Source of the DNA: Macrocystis pyrifera
Taxonomy: Eukaryota; Sar; Phaeophyceae; Laminariales; Laminariaceae
Assembly: GCA_031763025.1 (NCBI GenBank)
Contig: JASSKH010000043.1
Span: forward strand, 253,501 to 317,500
Direction: 5' to 3'
DNA: 64,000 bases
Below the pieces are notes generated by a model. It was not told where the DNA came from. It did not search any database and saw nothing but the letters and a program-made list of their open reading frames with translations. Each line of letters opens with the position of its first letter. Within the stretch, counting starts at the first letter, position 1. Below, piece by piece: positions 44,861 through 54,990 of this stretch. Made by a program: the position numbers and the translations under genes.

Positions 44861-45875
44861 TGAACCACGGATTCTGACCCCGATACGAGTAATTCGTGTA
44901 CTCTCACCACTACGCACGCGAACTCGTGTGAGCATATCTCAGTTCGGACATCCAGCGAAAAAGAGGTAAGCGGCGAGACTACCGCATGACACACCAGACA
45001 ACACACTCCCCGGCACGAGCTTCCGAAAGCAGAGGGGTCACGCACGTTACACACAACGAAAACGGCATCGTTGGGAAAAATATGTATCGTCGAGTGAATT
45101 TCCGGGAGAAAAAAATCGCCCAGCGCTCGAGCGTCTGGGGGGCGCTGATTCTATCGTCGAGCAGTTTCCAAAGACAGCATCTCTTAGCGTTCGGACCCTC
45201 GCCGGGGTACATCTCCCGTCGAGCTATTTCAGTAGACAATATCGCGCGCTGTTCGTGGACAAACCATCAGCGTTCTCGAGGGAATCAGCGTGAAACCTCG
45301 TTCCGAAGTATGTGTCTTGCCTTGCGTGTTGTACGGTTACGAGGTCAGTGCGCCCTCTTACGCCAATCGGTACATTTCACGCTCCACTCGCCACTCCGCT
45401 GCGTAGATGGGGAGCCTCGTGATGGTACACCAGGTACGCAAATACACACCGCACCCCCACCAATGCAAGCACACCAATAGATACAAACTCCCATATTCAT
45501 GCGGTTGCACAAACGATTAGACCCCCCATCCCCGCCCACAAAACAAAATTATCTAGTGTTTCCACGTATGATACGGTAAGGTACACGAATCCGTAGTGCA
45601 TCCGTAGGACGTCCGATTTTTTTGTTTCTGGCATACCGGGTATAGATGCATCTATATGTAGCATGCTCGGAAAAATCTGGCTTCCTTCATTGGTTTACTA
45701 TTTCTAGACGGTTCTCGGCAGGCGAGATTGTCACTGTCGGGAGGCGTCGACATAGGGGTCGGCGGGGGGATGGACGCACAAGGCGGCAACACCAGCACCG
45801 ACACCGCTAAAACTCTACCAACATCAACACCAGCAACAAACCACCACGAGCATCAACATCGGCATCAGCACCAGC
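44861..45875. other. no gene seen (within YGGT intron)
   Basis: Unique-looking sequence without domain or repeat signature, ending in ACCAGCACCGACACC-like Cys/His codon-poor ACC/AGC-rich words from 45780. Those words continue on the far side of the MITE at 45876-45978. Confidence 0.4.
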
Positions 45876-45978
45876 ACGGGGGACCATAGTAAATAGGACC
45901 AAATATTGTACGTAAAAATGGGGAAATACATGAGTTTTTTGTGTGTACCGTAGGTCCTATTTACTATGGTCCCCCGAA
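45876..45978. mobile_element. MITE family 1 copy inserted in ACC/CAA-rich sequence
   Basis: ACGGGGGACCATAGTAAATA to GGTCCCCCGAAAC. The sequence on both sides has the same ACC/AAC/CAC-rich composition, so the MITE appears to split a simple-sequence region. Confidence 0.85.
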
Positions 45979-46237
45979 ACACCAAGCTCGGCAACAACAC
46001 ACAAACACCACCACCAACACCACCCACGAGAACAACCAGGCACCTCTGGAAAATCAGCAAACAAAGGGTAACTCCCACGTGTCCCCCCAGGCGCACAGAG
46101 TGCAAAATAACCTGTACAACAGCACGCATCTTAACGGAGGCTTTCCTCCGAGAAAATTTTTTCGTCGTACCGCACACCAACACCAAGATACGTCTACAGC
46201 AGTCTGCTGAACCACATTTGAGTGGGGATAGTTGCCA

Positions 46238-46343
46238 CTACGGGCAGCCACAGTAAACGGGACCAAATTTTGTAGGTACAGATAGGGAAATATACAGGTT
46301 TATGTGTGTACCGTAGGTGCTATTTAATTGGTCCTCCGTAATA
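46238..46343. mobile_element. MITE family 1 copy, decayed arms
   Basis: ACTACGGGCAGCCACAGTAA at the left and GGTCCTCCGTAATA at the right, with the GTGTGTACCGTAGGT core block. It is more diverged than its neighbours. Confidence 0.75.
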
Positions 46344-47159
46344 CCGTACATCAGTAGTCGAGCGGAGGTCGACATCACTGGCATGTCACGGCAATGGTTG
46401 GTTGGGCGGACGAAACCAACCAGCGTGGATTAACGAATTCAGAACAAGAGACGTAAACGACAATCCAACTTTGTACGTATGTTTTTACTACAATACAGAT
46501 TTCTCGTCGAGGCAACCATCGGACGCTGCACGAGGGGTCGTCGCACAAAAACGAACAACCTGTAAAACACAAACTAAATTCCCAGGTACGTTGGGGATGA
46601 ACCCCGGTAGTCAGAAATATTTTGGCCAAAAAAAAAAAACGTTCAGTGTCCTCACCGCAGCACCCGTGTGGTATGACGATTTCGTTTTGCCACCTGACAA
46701 GGTGTAGCGTGTGGCGAGTGAACATGATGCAGCGACAGCCAAAAAAGCGTGCAGCGATGTCGCCAAGCAACGAAAAAAACTGAGACAACTAGCACGTACC
46801 ACCCCGAGCAACCCCGAATCGTTGTTGAGATACAGAATCACAGACAAGCCAACTTACAACAGCAACACCAACAGCAACATCAACGACGTTCGCAAATAGT
46901 ACAGTGCATACAAACCATTGCAAACACCCTCCACTGCAGCAGCGGTATACAAGAGACGTCTTCGCCGGCGAACAAGTACGGGTTTCAAGTTTCCACCGGG
47001 CACACATCTACAGCACTAGCAGCGGCCTATGCCCAGCCCGCGTTTTTCTACACCAAGAACAGACTCCTCGGGAGGGGATGGCTCCCGCCCTCGGAGGCCG
47101 TCGAGGCACGTTACACACGTAATTCAAGCAGAAAAAAAAAAAACACGGAGCAATAAGAC

Positions 47160-47180
47160 CACCACCACCATCAACAACAA

Positions 47181-47216
<36 letters not shown>

Positions 47217-47240
47217 CAACAGCGACAGCAACAGCACGGT
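47160..47240 (+). repeat. CAA/CAG microsatellite
   Basis: ACCACC, CAACAA and then (CAG)9 followed by CAACAGCAACAGCGACAGCA. Open in all three frames, so homopolymeric Gln, Ser or Asn runs are expected by chance. Confidence 0.9.
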
Positions 47241-47276
47241 GCGCGGTGCACGCACAACATTCAAGTACCCAACCAC

Positions 47277-47389
47277 TATTACGGGGGTCTGTCTATAGTT
47301 AACAGGACCTATGGCATACACAAAAACCTATATATTTAGGTATTTTTACTAACAATATTTGGTCCTGTTTACTATGGTCCCCCGTAATA
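47277..47389. mobile_element. MITE family 1 copy (mixed ends)
   Basis: The left arm is of the GTTAACAGGACC subtype while the right arm is of the GTTTACTATGGTCC subtype. It ends CCCCCGTAATA. Confidence 0.85.
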
Positions 47390-47554
47390 TCGAATACCAC
47401 CAATCTGACCGGAAATATAAGCACCTATCGGGTTAAACTATAGTGTAAAACCGGTCATAACGTTGTGGGACATAGTGGTGCAGGTACAGACAAATTCCCC
47501 AAACCCACCAACAAGAATTGGCATAACCGTAAAAAAAAAAAAAGAAAAAAAAAC

Positions 47555-47650
47555 ATCAACTCTTTTAGAACTGCAGTTCGGTTTCGGGGACAAACCGCTC
47601 AATGTTTACGTTCTTTCAACAAGTATGCGCGGTTCAAATAACTTGCTTCA
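47555..47650. mobile_element. MITE family 2, left-half fragment
   Basis: CTTTTAGAACTGCAGTTCGG and TTCGGGGACAAACCGCTCAA match the family 2 left arm; the right arm is not recognisable. Confidence 0.5.
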
Positions 47651-48211
47651 TACGTAACTGATGATTTCTTCCCAAGAAATGATTTCCAGGACTAGCCATT
47701 TGCAAACGGATAAGGACGGTGTACGCTCGAAATAAAAGAGGGACCCCTTTCGAGCTAGAACGTCAACCGAGATTCTACGAACCTCCAAGTCCCCCAAGCA
47801 ATGAACACCAGTATTCGCAGGCTACAAATCCCGTCGCGCGAGTCACTGACCTCAAGCAACTATATGTGGGATGGGTCGAGACTTGTGATGGGGAGGGGGA
47901 CTTCTTATTTTTCGGGGTCGGGGAGTCGAAATTGGTCTCATGAAAAAAAAAAAAAAAAAAAACTAAAAAAAAAACAAAAACACACACCACGAAACTCAAG
48001 GCAACACCTCCATGCATTCCACCCACCCCTACCCTTACCTCAAGATTGCTGCGCAGGCCCACACCCTCACCTGATGATAGCGTATCGCCAAACAAATGCT
48101 AACTAATCGTTTCCAGCCTACATACCTGCAGTGCCTCGCATATCTACTTCGTGTGAATACTGCTGTGCAACCCGCGCTCGTGTATCGGTATACCCGAGAC
48201 TACCCATCACC

Positions 48212-48318
48212 TATTACGGGAGTCTCTAGTTCACAGGACCTATGGCTTACATAAAAACCTATATATTTAGATATTTTTACTAACAATATTTGGTCCTGTT
48301 TACTTTGGTCCCTCGTAA
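48212..48318. mobile_element. MITE family 1 copy beside a YGGT exon
   Basis: TATTACGGGAGTCTCTAGTT to GGTCCCTCGTAA. It ends about 20 bp from the donor of the YGGT exon at 48340-48407, so it lies at the very start of the intron. Confidence 0.85.
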
Positions 48319-48339
48319 GATTAGTACAGGGTTTCTCAC

Positions 48340-48407
48340 CTTCGGAAGGCGTTAAGGTAGGGGTCCGTGAGCAGGTACACCGGCTGGAGGACCTCCACAC
48401 CTTGAAG
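48340..48407 (-). CDS. YGGT-family membrane protein, middle exon
   Basis: Minus strand: the acceptor ACGACGCAG is followed by LQGVEVLQPVYLLTDPYLN then AFR, with a GTGAGA donor at 48339. The D-P-Y-L-N-x-F-R motif is the signature of the loop between the two helix pairs of the YGGT domain. The 68 bp exon starts in phase 0 and ends in phase 2, which fits both the upstream exon (ends phase 0) and the downstream exon (begins with one base of an Arg codon). Together with those exons the order and phase match the family, so I regard this as a true, spliced gene. Confidence 0.85.
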
Positions 48408-48429
48408 CTGCGTCGTTGGGGGAAGGGGT

Positions 48430-48720
48430 GGGGGGGGGTGCGGGGAGGCGGGGGGGGGGGGGTGTACTCATCATCATGCATAGCCGTAGTCGTACGACCT
48501 TAGACCCTCGCATCCCTACAATGCCGGGACAGAGCGTGTCGGGTTTTCACCGACCAGGAAGACATTGCTTGCACCAAGCGCGAAGCGCCGTGAGGTGTCC
48601 AGCGAGCCTCATGAAGGGTGAGCTGCAACCTACTCTAAGAACCGCTTGCGAGGCGGCCTTTCATATGGATGACAGCTTTGATGAGTCAATTTAATTTCCG
48701 GTGCATCCACTTCCAGGGGC
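48430..48720 (-). mobile_element. poly(C)-tailed repeat, subfamily A copy with long body
   Basis: The + strand shows a G-rich run, then GTACTCATCATCATGCATAG, the ACCTTAGACCCTCGCATCCC block, GTCGGGTTTTCACCGACCAG and TGCTTGCACCAAGCGCGAAG, ending with CATATGGATGACAGCTTTGA and AATTTCCGGTGCATCCACTT. This is the longest version of the body. Confidence 0.7.
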
Positions 48721-48760
48721 AGCAATGGGAGTACTATGTAACTGGCAAGGAGGGGGGGGA

Positions 48761-48833
48761 CGAGAGAAGGACGCGCTCGGTGGCGATGCGACATGTTGGA
48801 GATGCTGAGGAAGGTCGGAATACCTTCCATCTA
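48761..48833 (-). pseudogene. degenerate duplicate of the YGGT exon at 50229-50388
   Basis: The + strand GAGAGAAGGACGCGCTCGGT then GGAGATGCTGAGGAAGGTC parallels GAGAGAAGAACGCGTCCGGT then GTAGATGCTCAGGAAGTTC in the real exon (50244-50309). The match covers about 70 bp, from the family's first helix region to near the donor. It sits inside the intron downstream of the true exon, next to a poly(C)-tailed repeat. The translated match is broken (FLSIYN-like core present, then frame loss), and no donor follows, so it is a dead exon copy. Confidence 0.7.
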
Positions 48834-48969
48834 TACCAGCTATGCTACCAGCAACACCAGTCTGGTTGTAAACAGAATGCACTTCGCATAGATACCGCAA
48901 AACACAAAGAAGTCTCAACGTGAGATATAGAAACAACGTAATGACCTCCCAAAAGTAGGAGGTTTCAAG

Positions 48970-49062
48970 AGTAGGAACGGTGCTCCGTCTCGAAAGGGAT
49001 GCGTGGTCAACGGTCAAATGACCAAGGCATGCAAAAAATGAGCACACACACCCACCCCCCCC
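48970..49062 (+). mobile_element. poly(C)-tailed repeat, subfamily B
   Basis: CCGTCTCGAAAGGGATGCGT then GGTCAACGGTCAAATGACCA and GCATGCAAAAAATGAGCACA end in a C-rich tract. The plan CCGTC..-GGGATGCG-GGTC..GGTCA..-GAC parallels subfamily A (CCGTCCCGG..GGGATGCGAGGGTCTATGGTCATACGAC), so A and B look like sister families. Confidence 0.6.
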
Positions 49063-49136
49063 GCTTCGTACTTACGATGGAACTATCCGACACAAAAAAA
49101 CTACCGAAATGTGAGGGAACACACACATATTTATAT

Positions 49137-49244
49137 TATTACGGGGGTCCATAGTTAACAGGACCTATGGTGTACATAAAAACCTATAAATTTGCCTAAT
49201 TTTAATAAAAAAAATGGTCCCGTTAACTATGGACCCCCGTAATA
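49137..49244. mobile_element. MITE family 1 copy (GTTAAC subtype)
   Basis: TATTACGGGGGTCCATAGTT to AACTATGGACCCCCGTAATA with near-perfect 25 bp arms. A diverged relative (GGAGCCACAGCAATTCGGAT ... AATTCCCCCC) lies at 49340-49420. Confidence 0.85.
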
Positions 49245-49457
49245 GCTATGCCGCAAAACGTTCCAATCTGCCACATAAATTTTACCATCGCACCGGTAAA
49301 TTTCAGACTTGGGTAACCGGCAGAAGACAACTACTACGAGGAGCCACAGCAATTCGGATTCACGATTGACCCAATATTTACACACCAGCTTTGGTTCTGA
49401 TTCATAATTCCCCCCGAAAAGCTAAATACAGCAGTAACAGTGCCGGTTTACCATTTT

Positions 49458-49892
49458 GTTTTTTTTTTTTTAATGCATCATCATTTTTATTTTCCAGCTT
49501 TAAAGGCTTTTAGAACTGCAGTCCCGTTTTGGAGACAATCCACTCAAATTCCAAGTAGTTTGTCCCCAAATCGGCACTGCGGCAGTACTATAAGGGTTAT
49601 TTCGTACCTGCTAGGGTAGGAAGCTCTTACCCTCAGCAAAGATTCCGGACAAGCCGTGGTTATAAGTGTCGTCCCTTCTCTCTCTCCCCCCCCCCCCCCC
49701 CCCGGTACGAGCCTTAACTTTTATCGCAAATAGGGTCCAGCATTCCCACTGCTCTCGCGCATTCCGCTAGTCATTTTCGACGTATGCAAGAAAAAAGTCC
49801 CGACGAGTATGCGCCGCTCGGTGAGACTCGAACCCAAAACATTGGTCTCGGTAGGCACGCGGGCCGCCTACCAAGCCACCGGGGATGCCGGC
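49458..49892 (-). mobile_element. tRNA-derived SINE, copy 3, carrying a MITE family 2 insertion
   Basis: On the minus strand the head has TGGCTTGGTAGGCGG and a B-box-like GGGTTCGAGTCTCACC, and it ends in an A tail (T-run at 49459-49469). It matches the copies at 3.4 and 3.9 kb. The body is split by a family 2 palindrome at about 49500-49598, and a 17 C tract (49686-49702) replaces a CCCCCC of the other copies. It lies in the first YGGT intron. Confidence 0.8.
49500..49598. mobile_element. MITE family 2 nested in a SINE
   Basis: CTTTTAGAACTGCAGTCCCG - TTTTGGAGACAATCCACTC - CCAAGTAGTTTGTCCCCAAA - TCGGCACTGCGGCAGT. The flanking SINE sequence is continuous in the other copies, so this is an insertion of about 95 bp into the SINE. 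Confidence 0.75.
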
Positions 49893-49909
49893 GTATAAAG
49901 GCGGTGATT

Positions 49910-50150
49910 GTGAGGGGGTGGGGGGTGTACTCGATAGCATGCATGGCCGTAGTCGTGTGACCATAGACCCTCGCATCCCTACAATGCCGGGACGGAGCCG
50001 GTCGAGTTTGCGCCGACCAGGCAGACACTGCTCGCACCAAGCGCAAAGCGCCGTGGGGTGTTCGGCGAGTCGCATGAAGGGTGAGCTGCATCCTACAAAG
50101 AACCGCTCGTGAGGCGAACTTGCATATGGATGACAGCTTAGCGCCGGCTC
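49910..50150 (-). mobile_element. poly(C)-tailed repeat, subfamily A copy abutting a SINE
   Basis: The G-rich start GGGGGTGGGGGGTGTACTCG is followed by the body blocks CATGCATGGCCGTAGTCGTG, CCTCGCATCCCTACAATGCC and ACCAGGCAGACACTGCTCGC, to CATATGGATGACAGCTTAGC. It starts about 20 bp from the head of the SINE at 49458-49892. Confidence 0.7.
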
Positions 50151-50228
50151 ACACAATCGCTTGACACAAATACTACAGGATTACCAGGAGTAGCGGCAGT
50201 TTCCAGCTGAAGTGTCGGTATTGCTTAC

Positions 50229-50388
50229 CTGGGGAACCCATGAGAGAAGAACGCGTCCGGTGATGAGGATGTTGTAGATGCTCAGGAAGTTCAGGATACC
50301 GCCCACCACGACCTCGCTGGTGAACGAGTCCCCGGGGAGAACGGCCGCGTATCCCCCTCCCCCCTCAAAACGCCCCTTCGGCATGGAG
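50229..50388 (-). CDS. YGGT-family membrane protein, N-terminal domain exon
   Basis: On the minus strand the acceptor GGGCCTGCAG precedes 50388, and the frame reads MPKGRFEGGGGYAAVLPGDS, then VVVGGILNFLSIYNILITGR and VLLSWVPQ, with a GTAAGC donor at 50228. The hydrophobic helix with L-x-x-Y-x-x-L-L-x-x-R-V-L-L-x-W-x-P is the first half of the YGGT domain. The exon ends in phase 0. An alternative upstream start of the exon keeps the frame open through ETLSSKPPEPSQRACSS to a T-rich tract, so the 5' limit is uncertain. The N-terminal targeting part must come from further exons. YGGT proteins are integral membrane proteins of plastids and bacteria. Confidence 0.85.
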
Positions 50389-50479
50389 CTGCAGGCCCGC
50401 TGGGAGGGTTCGGGGGGTTTGGACGAGAGGGTTTCGGTGGGATCGAGAGGGATAAGATTGAATGTATTACAGAAAACAC

Positions 50480-50515
50480 GATGAAAAAAAAAAAAAAAAA
50501 AAAAAAAAAAACTTC
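50480..50515. repeat. A28 homopolymer
   Basis: A run of 28 A lies at about 50483-50510, a T-rich tract on the minus strand upstream of the YGGT exon acceptor. Confidence 0.85.
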
Positions 50516-50565
50516 CAGAATAAAAGAATTAAAAAACACAGACGTGCCACCAAGACAAAAAACCC

Positions 50566-50674
50566 TATTACGTGGGGGCATAGTAAACAGGACCAAATAT
50601 TGTTAGTACAAAACGGTAAATATAGAGGTTTTTGTATGTACTGTTGGTCCTACATACTATGGCCCCCCGTGATA
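50566..50674. mobile_element. MITE family 1 copy
   Basis: TATTACGTGGGGGCATAGTA to ATGGCCCCCCGTGATA, with the ATATTGTTAGTACAAAA core. Confidence 0.8.
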
Positions 50675-51201
50675 ATTCATGCAACAAGGATGGATGCATC
50701 TCACCCCAGAGATTTAGCATCCGCGGCGGGCTTACGCGTTGCTACGCTCGAATTTTGTACGTGTGACGTACGTCGCGCTTCGCTCGCATTACAAGAATGA
50801 TGATATCAGGTCTACCAACGGGGTCGCAGTAAGTTCTTGGCGCCGCGTCCATCAGAAACCCGCCATCGCTCCTAAAAACGGATCAGACCTACGACATTGG
50901 GTACGCACGCGCAGTCTGATAGTTTTCCTCAAAAATAAATTTCTTTTTAAGAAACGGCAGAAGATATTCTCGTACCGCCGCCGTGGGAAAAAACGAAGCA
51001 TTTTTTTTTTTTTCATATTTTTTATTAACGCGGCTGCAGGCGGCGCACTTTGTTTGTTCTCGTTGCGAGCTGTCAACACGTTGATAAAAAGCAGATCGTG
51101 CGACGATATACCCTAAATTTCGAGACATGGACTCAGCCCACGGCCAACCCGCTTGGTATCGGGCGAGGCCAACGAGTACAAACACTGGATTTTACAACAT
51201 G

Positions 51202-51447
51202 AGAAAATGACAAGTAGTTGAGAAAAAAAACGTCTGAGCGACCAACTTCAATTCGTAAAATAATTCAAGTCTGATAGGCTCAAAAACTATGTACTCCTCA
51301 ACTAAAACCGAACGCACTTACTCTTTGTAAAATTGAACGAGTAAAGCCGGAGTTACAGCAAAAACAACATATTTACCGCGGATTCTTTTACGAATTGAAG
51401 AAGCCGCTTAGACGTTTTTATTCTCAACTACTTGTCATTTTCTCAAG
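51202..51447. mobile_element. MITE family 3, 246 bp, ~60 bp terminal inverted repeats
   Basis: The left end GAGAAAATGACAAGTAGTTG - AGAA - AAAAAACGTCTGAGCG - CTTCAATTCGTAAAA matches the reverse complement of the right end: TTTTACGAATTGAAG - CGCTTAGACGTTTTT - ATTCTCAACTACTTGTCATT - TTCTC. Only one copy is seen in the window. Target-site duplication is not clear. Confidence 0.85.
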
Positions 51448-52317
51448 GTATAAAATCCAGTTATTATAGATGACGGCCTCAAAGATACCAGGTGGATCCA
51501 TGGTCTAGGGGGTGAGAGCTTGCCGGCGGTGTCCTACGATCTTCTCCCAAACCTGAAAAAAAAGCCTACTTTTGGTCACTAGAGACGGGTCGAGAAATCT
51601 TGTCGTCTGTTGTGTACACACCAGCAGCCAATTGAATATTTTATCATACGCCTGGCCAGCGCCAGCCACATATCACCGGCCATTGTGTGAACACGGTGAC
51701 CCTAGGGTGGGTCGGAGCCCATAATGAGCGAACTCCGTTCAGAATTCATGGCGGAGTCGTTGGTTTTGTCGATCGATGTTCTGTCGAGGACTCGGAATCT
51801 CGCCGCTTCGAGCTAAATAAACATCCACCTGAGTAGGTCTGAAGCCGATCTGGGCCCAACATCGGCCCCATAATGATTTTTTTTTTTTTTCGGGCGTTTT
51901 CCAAACGTTTAGAAATCATGTTTGAAGGAACGTGGTCAAAGCAAACCGTACCTGCAAAAATTCCGGCGGGCATCTTTGGAATTCGAACTTTTATGGAAAC
52001 GTTTCGTTTCCATCGGCATAGGTCTCAGTATCTGTAGTCATATTTTGATCAACGACGGCCTCTCTCGCGCAACAAAGCTTTGGACAGATCCACTTTCATG
52101 CCAAGCTCCTGTGACCATGAGACGCCCTCATGATATACGACGGCAGTATGTTAGAGCAGTACCGGTCCTCTCATGCCCAGTACCGGGTACATCCCTGCTA
52201 CGAGAGAAGCCGTGATGCCGGCCCAGGCTGGATTTATTTCTTACATAAGAAAGGGCCGCCTGTAGAAAGGCAGTACAGCAATAGCCCGCCCCCCAATAAC
52301 GAGCGCACACACCCCTC
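51448..52317. other. no exon recognised (between YGGT exon and signal-peptide exon)
   Basis: Short frames only. A T15 run is at 51876-51890. Confidence 0.4.
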
Positions 52318-52640
52318 TTCCCCAGTCTGCCTGGTCGGCGAAAACCCGACGTGCTCCGTCCCGGCATTGCAGGGATGCGAGGGTCTATGGTCATACGACT
52401 ACGGCCATGCACGACAATTAGTACCCCCCCCCCCCCGGCTCACCCTTCATGCGACTCGCCGGACACCTCACGGCGCTTCGCGTTTGGTGCAAGCAATGTC
52501 TGCCTGGTCGGTGAAAACCCGACATGCTCCGTCCCGGCATTGTAGGGATGCGAGGGTCTATGGTTATACGACTACGGCCACGCATGAGATCGAGTACATC
52601 TCTCCTATCGAGTACACCCCCTCCCCCCCCCGCTCCCATA
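52318..52640 (+). mobile_element. poly(C)-tailed repeat, subfamily A, two head-to-tail copies
   Basis: Copy 1 (52318-52436) runs CCTGGTCGGCGAAAACCCGA to GACTACGGCCATGCACGACA and 14 C. Copy 2 starts at once with CTCACCCTTCATGCGACTCG, repeats all blocks and ends in CATGAGATCGAGTACATCTC then C-rich sequence. The direct tandem shows that the C tract lies exactly between units and belongs to the element's 3' end. Confidence 0.75.
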
Positions 52641-53079
52641 AGGCGGTCTGAGTCGGGCGGGATCCCGATATAGGGCGGTCAAAATCGCCGCGCGCGACTG
52701 GGACCTTGCATCCATAACCTGGAATAAATAAATAAAAAAAACGGCTCCCCCCAATAAGTCGCTCATGTTGCTCTGGCGCACCACCGCCTTACTGGGGGAC
52801 CCATATACTATAATCAAGATAACACACGCCCTGGGGCGAATTTCCCAACCGATTTCTCCAAAACATGTCTTAAGGCGGACACGCACAACGAAAAAGGCAG
52901 CTTTCGAAATATCTCGTCGACAAGTTGTCCATATATATAAGGTACGTTTCGATGGGCGAAATAGGTACAAAATTACCATATATTTCCGATCGGAATGGTA
53001 TATACGTCGCTCGGCGTTCGTGGACTCTATAAGCCCGCTGCCGAGAAAATCAGTTGGGATTTTTGTATTTTTTTTGCGG

Positions 53080-53655
53080 GGGGGGGTGTACTCGACAGGA
53101 GAGATGTACTCGATCTCATGCATAGCCGTAGTCGTATGACCATAAACCATCGCATCCCTACAATGCCGGGACGGAGCATGTCAGGTTTTCACCGACCAGG
53201 CAGACATTGCTTGCACCAAGCGCGAAGCGCCGTCAGGTGTCCGGCGAGTCGCATGAAGGGTTACCTGCATCCTACCAAGAACCGCTTGTGAGGCGGACTC
53301 GCATATGGATGACAGCTCCAATGAGTTAATCGGAGAGAGGGGGGGGGGAGGGGGGGTACTCGATATCATGCATGGACGTGATCAAATGACCATAGATCCT
53401 CGCACCCCTACAATGCCGGGACCGAGCACGTCGGGTTCCACCGACTAGGCGGACATTGTTTGCACCAAGCGCGAAGCACCGTGAGGTGTATGGGGAGTCA
53501 AGTGAAGGGTAAGCTACTTTAGCTGCATTCTACTGCAGAAATAATTTGTGGAGAGCACTTGCACAAGGGTGACAGCTCTTATTTCGTACTCGTAGTTACT
53601 TTATTTTCCGGTGTAGGCCACTTCTAGATCAGGGGGGGGGGGGGGGGGGGGGGGT
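53080..53655 (-). mobile_element. poly(C)-tailed repeat, subfamily A, two copies, both with G-run starts
   Basis: Copy 1 is at 53080-53336 and copy 2 at 53338-53655 (more diverged). Each begins with a G run and GTACTCGA(T/C)(A/C), and copy 1 carries a short duplication GTACTCGACAGGAGAGATGT. A further 25-base G tract at 53630-53654 follows. Copy 1 shares the GGAGAGATGTACTCGATCTC start with 60779-60800 in the mS35 gene. Confidence 0.7.
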
Positions 53656-53709
53656 TATATCTTGCTTGTTATGCGGTAGCCGTCGGTAGGAACTCCCTGG
53701 GCAGCACAC

Positions 53710-53818
53710 TATTACGGGGGTCCATAGTTAACGGGACCAAATTTTGTTAGTAAAAATAGGTAAATATATAGGTTTTTGTGTATACCATAGGTCCTGTTAA
53801 CTATGGACCCCCGTAATA
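53710..53818. mobile_element. MITE family 1, near-consensus copy
   Basis: TATTACGGGGGTCCATAGTT ... AACTATGGACCCCCGTAATA with perfect 20 bp ends and intact core. It is among the best-preserved copies and so perhaps recent. Confidence 0.9.
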
Positions 53819-54599
53819 GGAACTGTCGTCAACTCGTGTGCGCTGGGGGGTGTTGTTCGAACATGAAGGTCCTGATTTTCAATTTTGCATTATTTTCGGT
53901 GATTATACCGCAGTCAGTCGTCGATTTTAGGCTTTGGCGATTTTAGAAGGGGGGATTTACGCACAGGGTAATAGTATCAGTATATAGTACGTTTTGTTTG
54001 GCGCCGGGTAAGTTAGAAAATCTCGCTCGCTCGTGTCGACGGAACGACACGTTTCCCGAAATTCTGACGTGCGAGTGATCTTCGTATTTCCCCAGAGTCT
54101 CGGGCCGAGTTTGTCGTGGAGCTCTTGATCTCATGAGAGACGGTCGTTACGTAATGCTGTCTGTAGATGTGCAGCTGGTGCGGTGTACGTCACCATGATA
54201 AATTGTCACATGCGCGACACATGCATGACGTAAACGCGAAAGGTAAGAGCAAGCGATTAAGCAACGGATCACGCCCCGTGAGTGAGTGAGTGCATCAACC
54301 GAGGTGATATGTCTATCCGTCTATATTGTTGTACCGGTAATACCGCACAGGCTCGACCCAGCCACATCATGATTCGTACGCGAAGAAAGGCACGCTACGA
54401 GTATCCTATCGCCCCTCTGTGAAACGAGAAAGAGCCCCAGCAGGCGGAGACTCCCCGGGAAGTACTCGTGAGAAATTCTGGAGCAGGCTTTACATATATA
54501 CCTGGAACTAAATTTAGAACACACGGGTCCCGTTTTCAAATAAGAAACCTAGTCTGGGCCAGTACCTCGGTTTCTTACGATCACAAGGGGGGGCGCCAC

Positions 54600-54623
54600 T
54601 GCTGCTGCTGCTGCTGCTGCTGT
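54600..54623 (+). repeat. (CTG)n microsatellite
   Basis: Eight CTG/TGC triplets. Confidence 0.85.
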
Positions 54624-54795
54624 ATCATTCGTACGTAAGAAAAGTACAACATTCCTGTTTAGCCTTGTGTCTGTGCAAAGCTTGCGCTTGACGCCCGGAC
54701 ACGAACCAAATCACACGCGTGTCGAGCCGACCTCCAGCTCCACCCTAACCGTTCTTGAGATTCGCTCTGGCCTACCCACGCACTACCAGACTCAC

Positions 54796-54990
54796 CATCT
54801 GGAAGCGCCTACGGCTGATGACATGATCGTGACAGTTGCTGCGCTGAGCAAGCACGGAGCGGAAGCCGCTCAGAGGGCCCGCGCCGGCACCGCCTGCAGA
54901 AGGCGACGCTGATCCTGCGGTGGCGGAGCCCCCCGCGAGGACGGCGGTGGTGACGAGGGCTGCCAAGAGGATGCGGGCACCGAACATCAT
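54796..54990 (-). CDS. first exon of a secreted or plastid-targeted protein; possibly the YGGT gene
   Basis: On the minus strand an ATG at 54990 opens MMFGARILLAALVTTAVLAG, a classic signal peptide (n-region Arg, hydrophobic Leu/Ala/Val core, small residues before GSATA cleavage). An Ala/Gly/Ser-rich linker and a basic RRRFQM follow, and a perfect GTGAGT donor lies at 54795-54790. The exon is 65 codons and ends in phase 0. Complex-plastid algae target plastid proteins with a signal peptide plus transit peptide, so this could be the start of the YGGT gene 4.4 kb downstream on the same strand. However, the YGGT exon at 50388 does not start in phase 0 if its AG at 50389 is used, so another exon or acceptor would be needed. 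Confidence 0.6.

Larger units (their letters stand above)
43445..48339 (-). other. YGGT gene, second large intron (4.9 kb)
   Basis: The stretch contains MITE family 1 copies, a MITE family 2 copy, GGAAC-type pentanucleotide arrays, an (AG)n run and CAA/CAG-rich sequence, but no recognised exon. Flanking exons join in phase, which supports intron status. A CAA/CAG-rich frame at 46749-47260 could encode Gln-rich protein but has no other support. Confidence 0.65.

Noticed and set aside
46749-47260. Gln-rich protein-coding gene
   Set aside because: Explained by the CAA/CAG microsatellite; all frames are open and there is no other coding evidence.
52560-52600. 5S rRNA-derived head in the poly(C)-tailed repeat (CTACGGCCAT)
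   Set aside because: Only about 10 bases match the 5S 5' end; the internal control region is not found.
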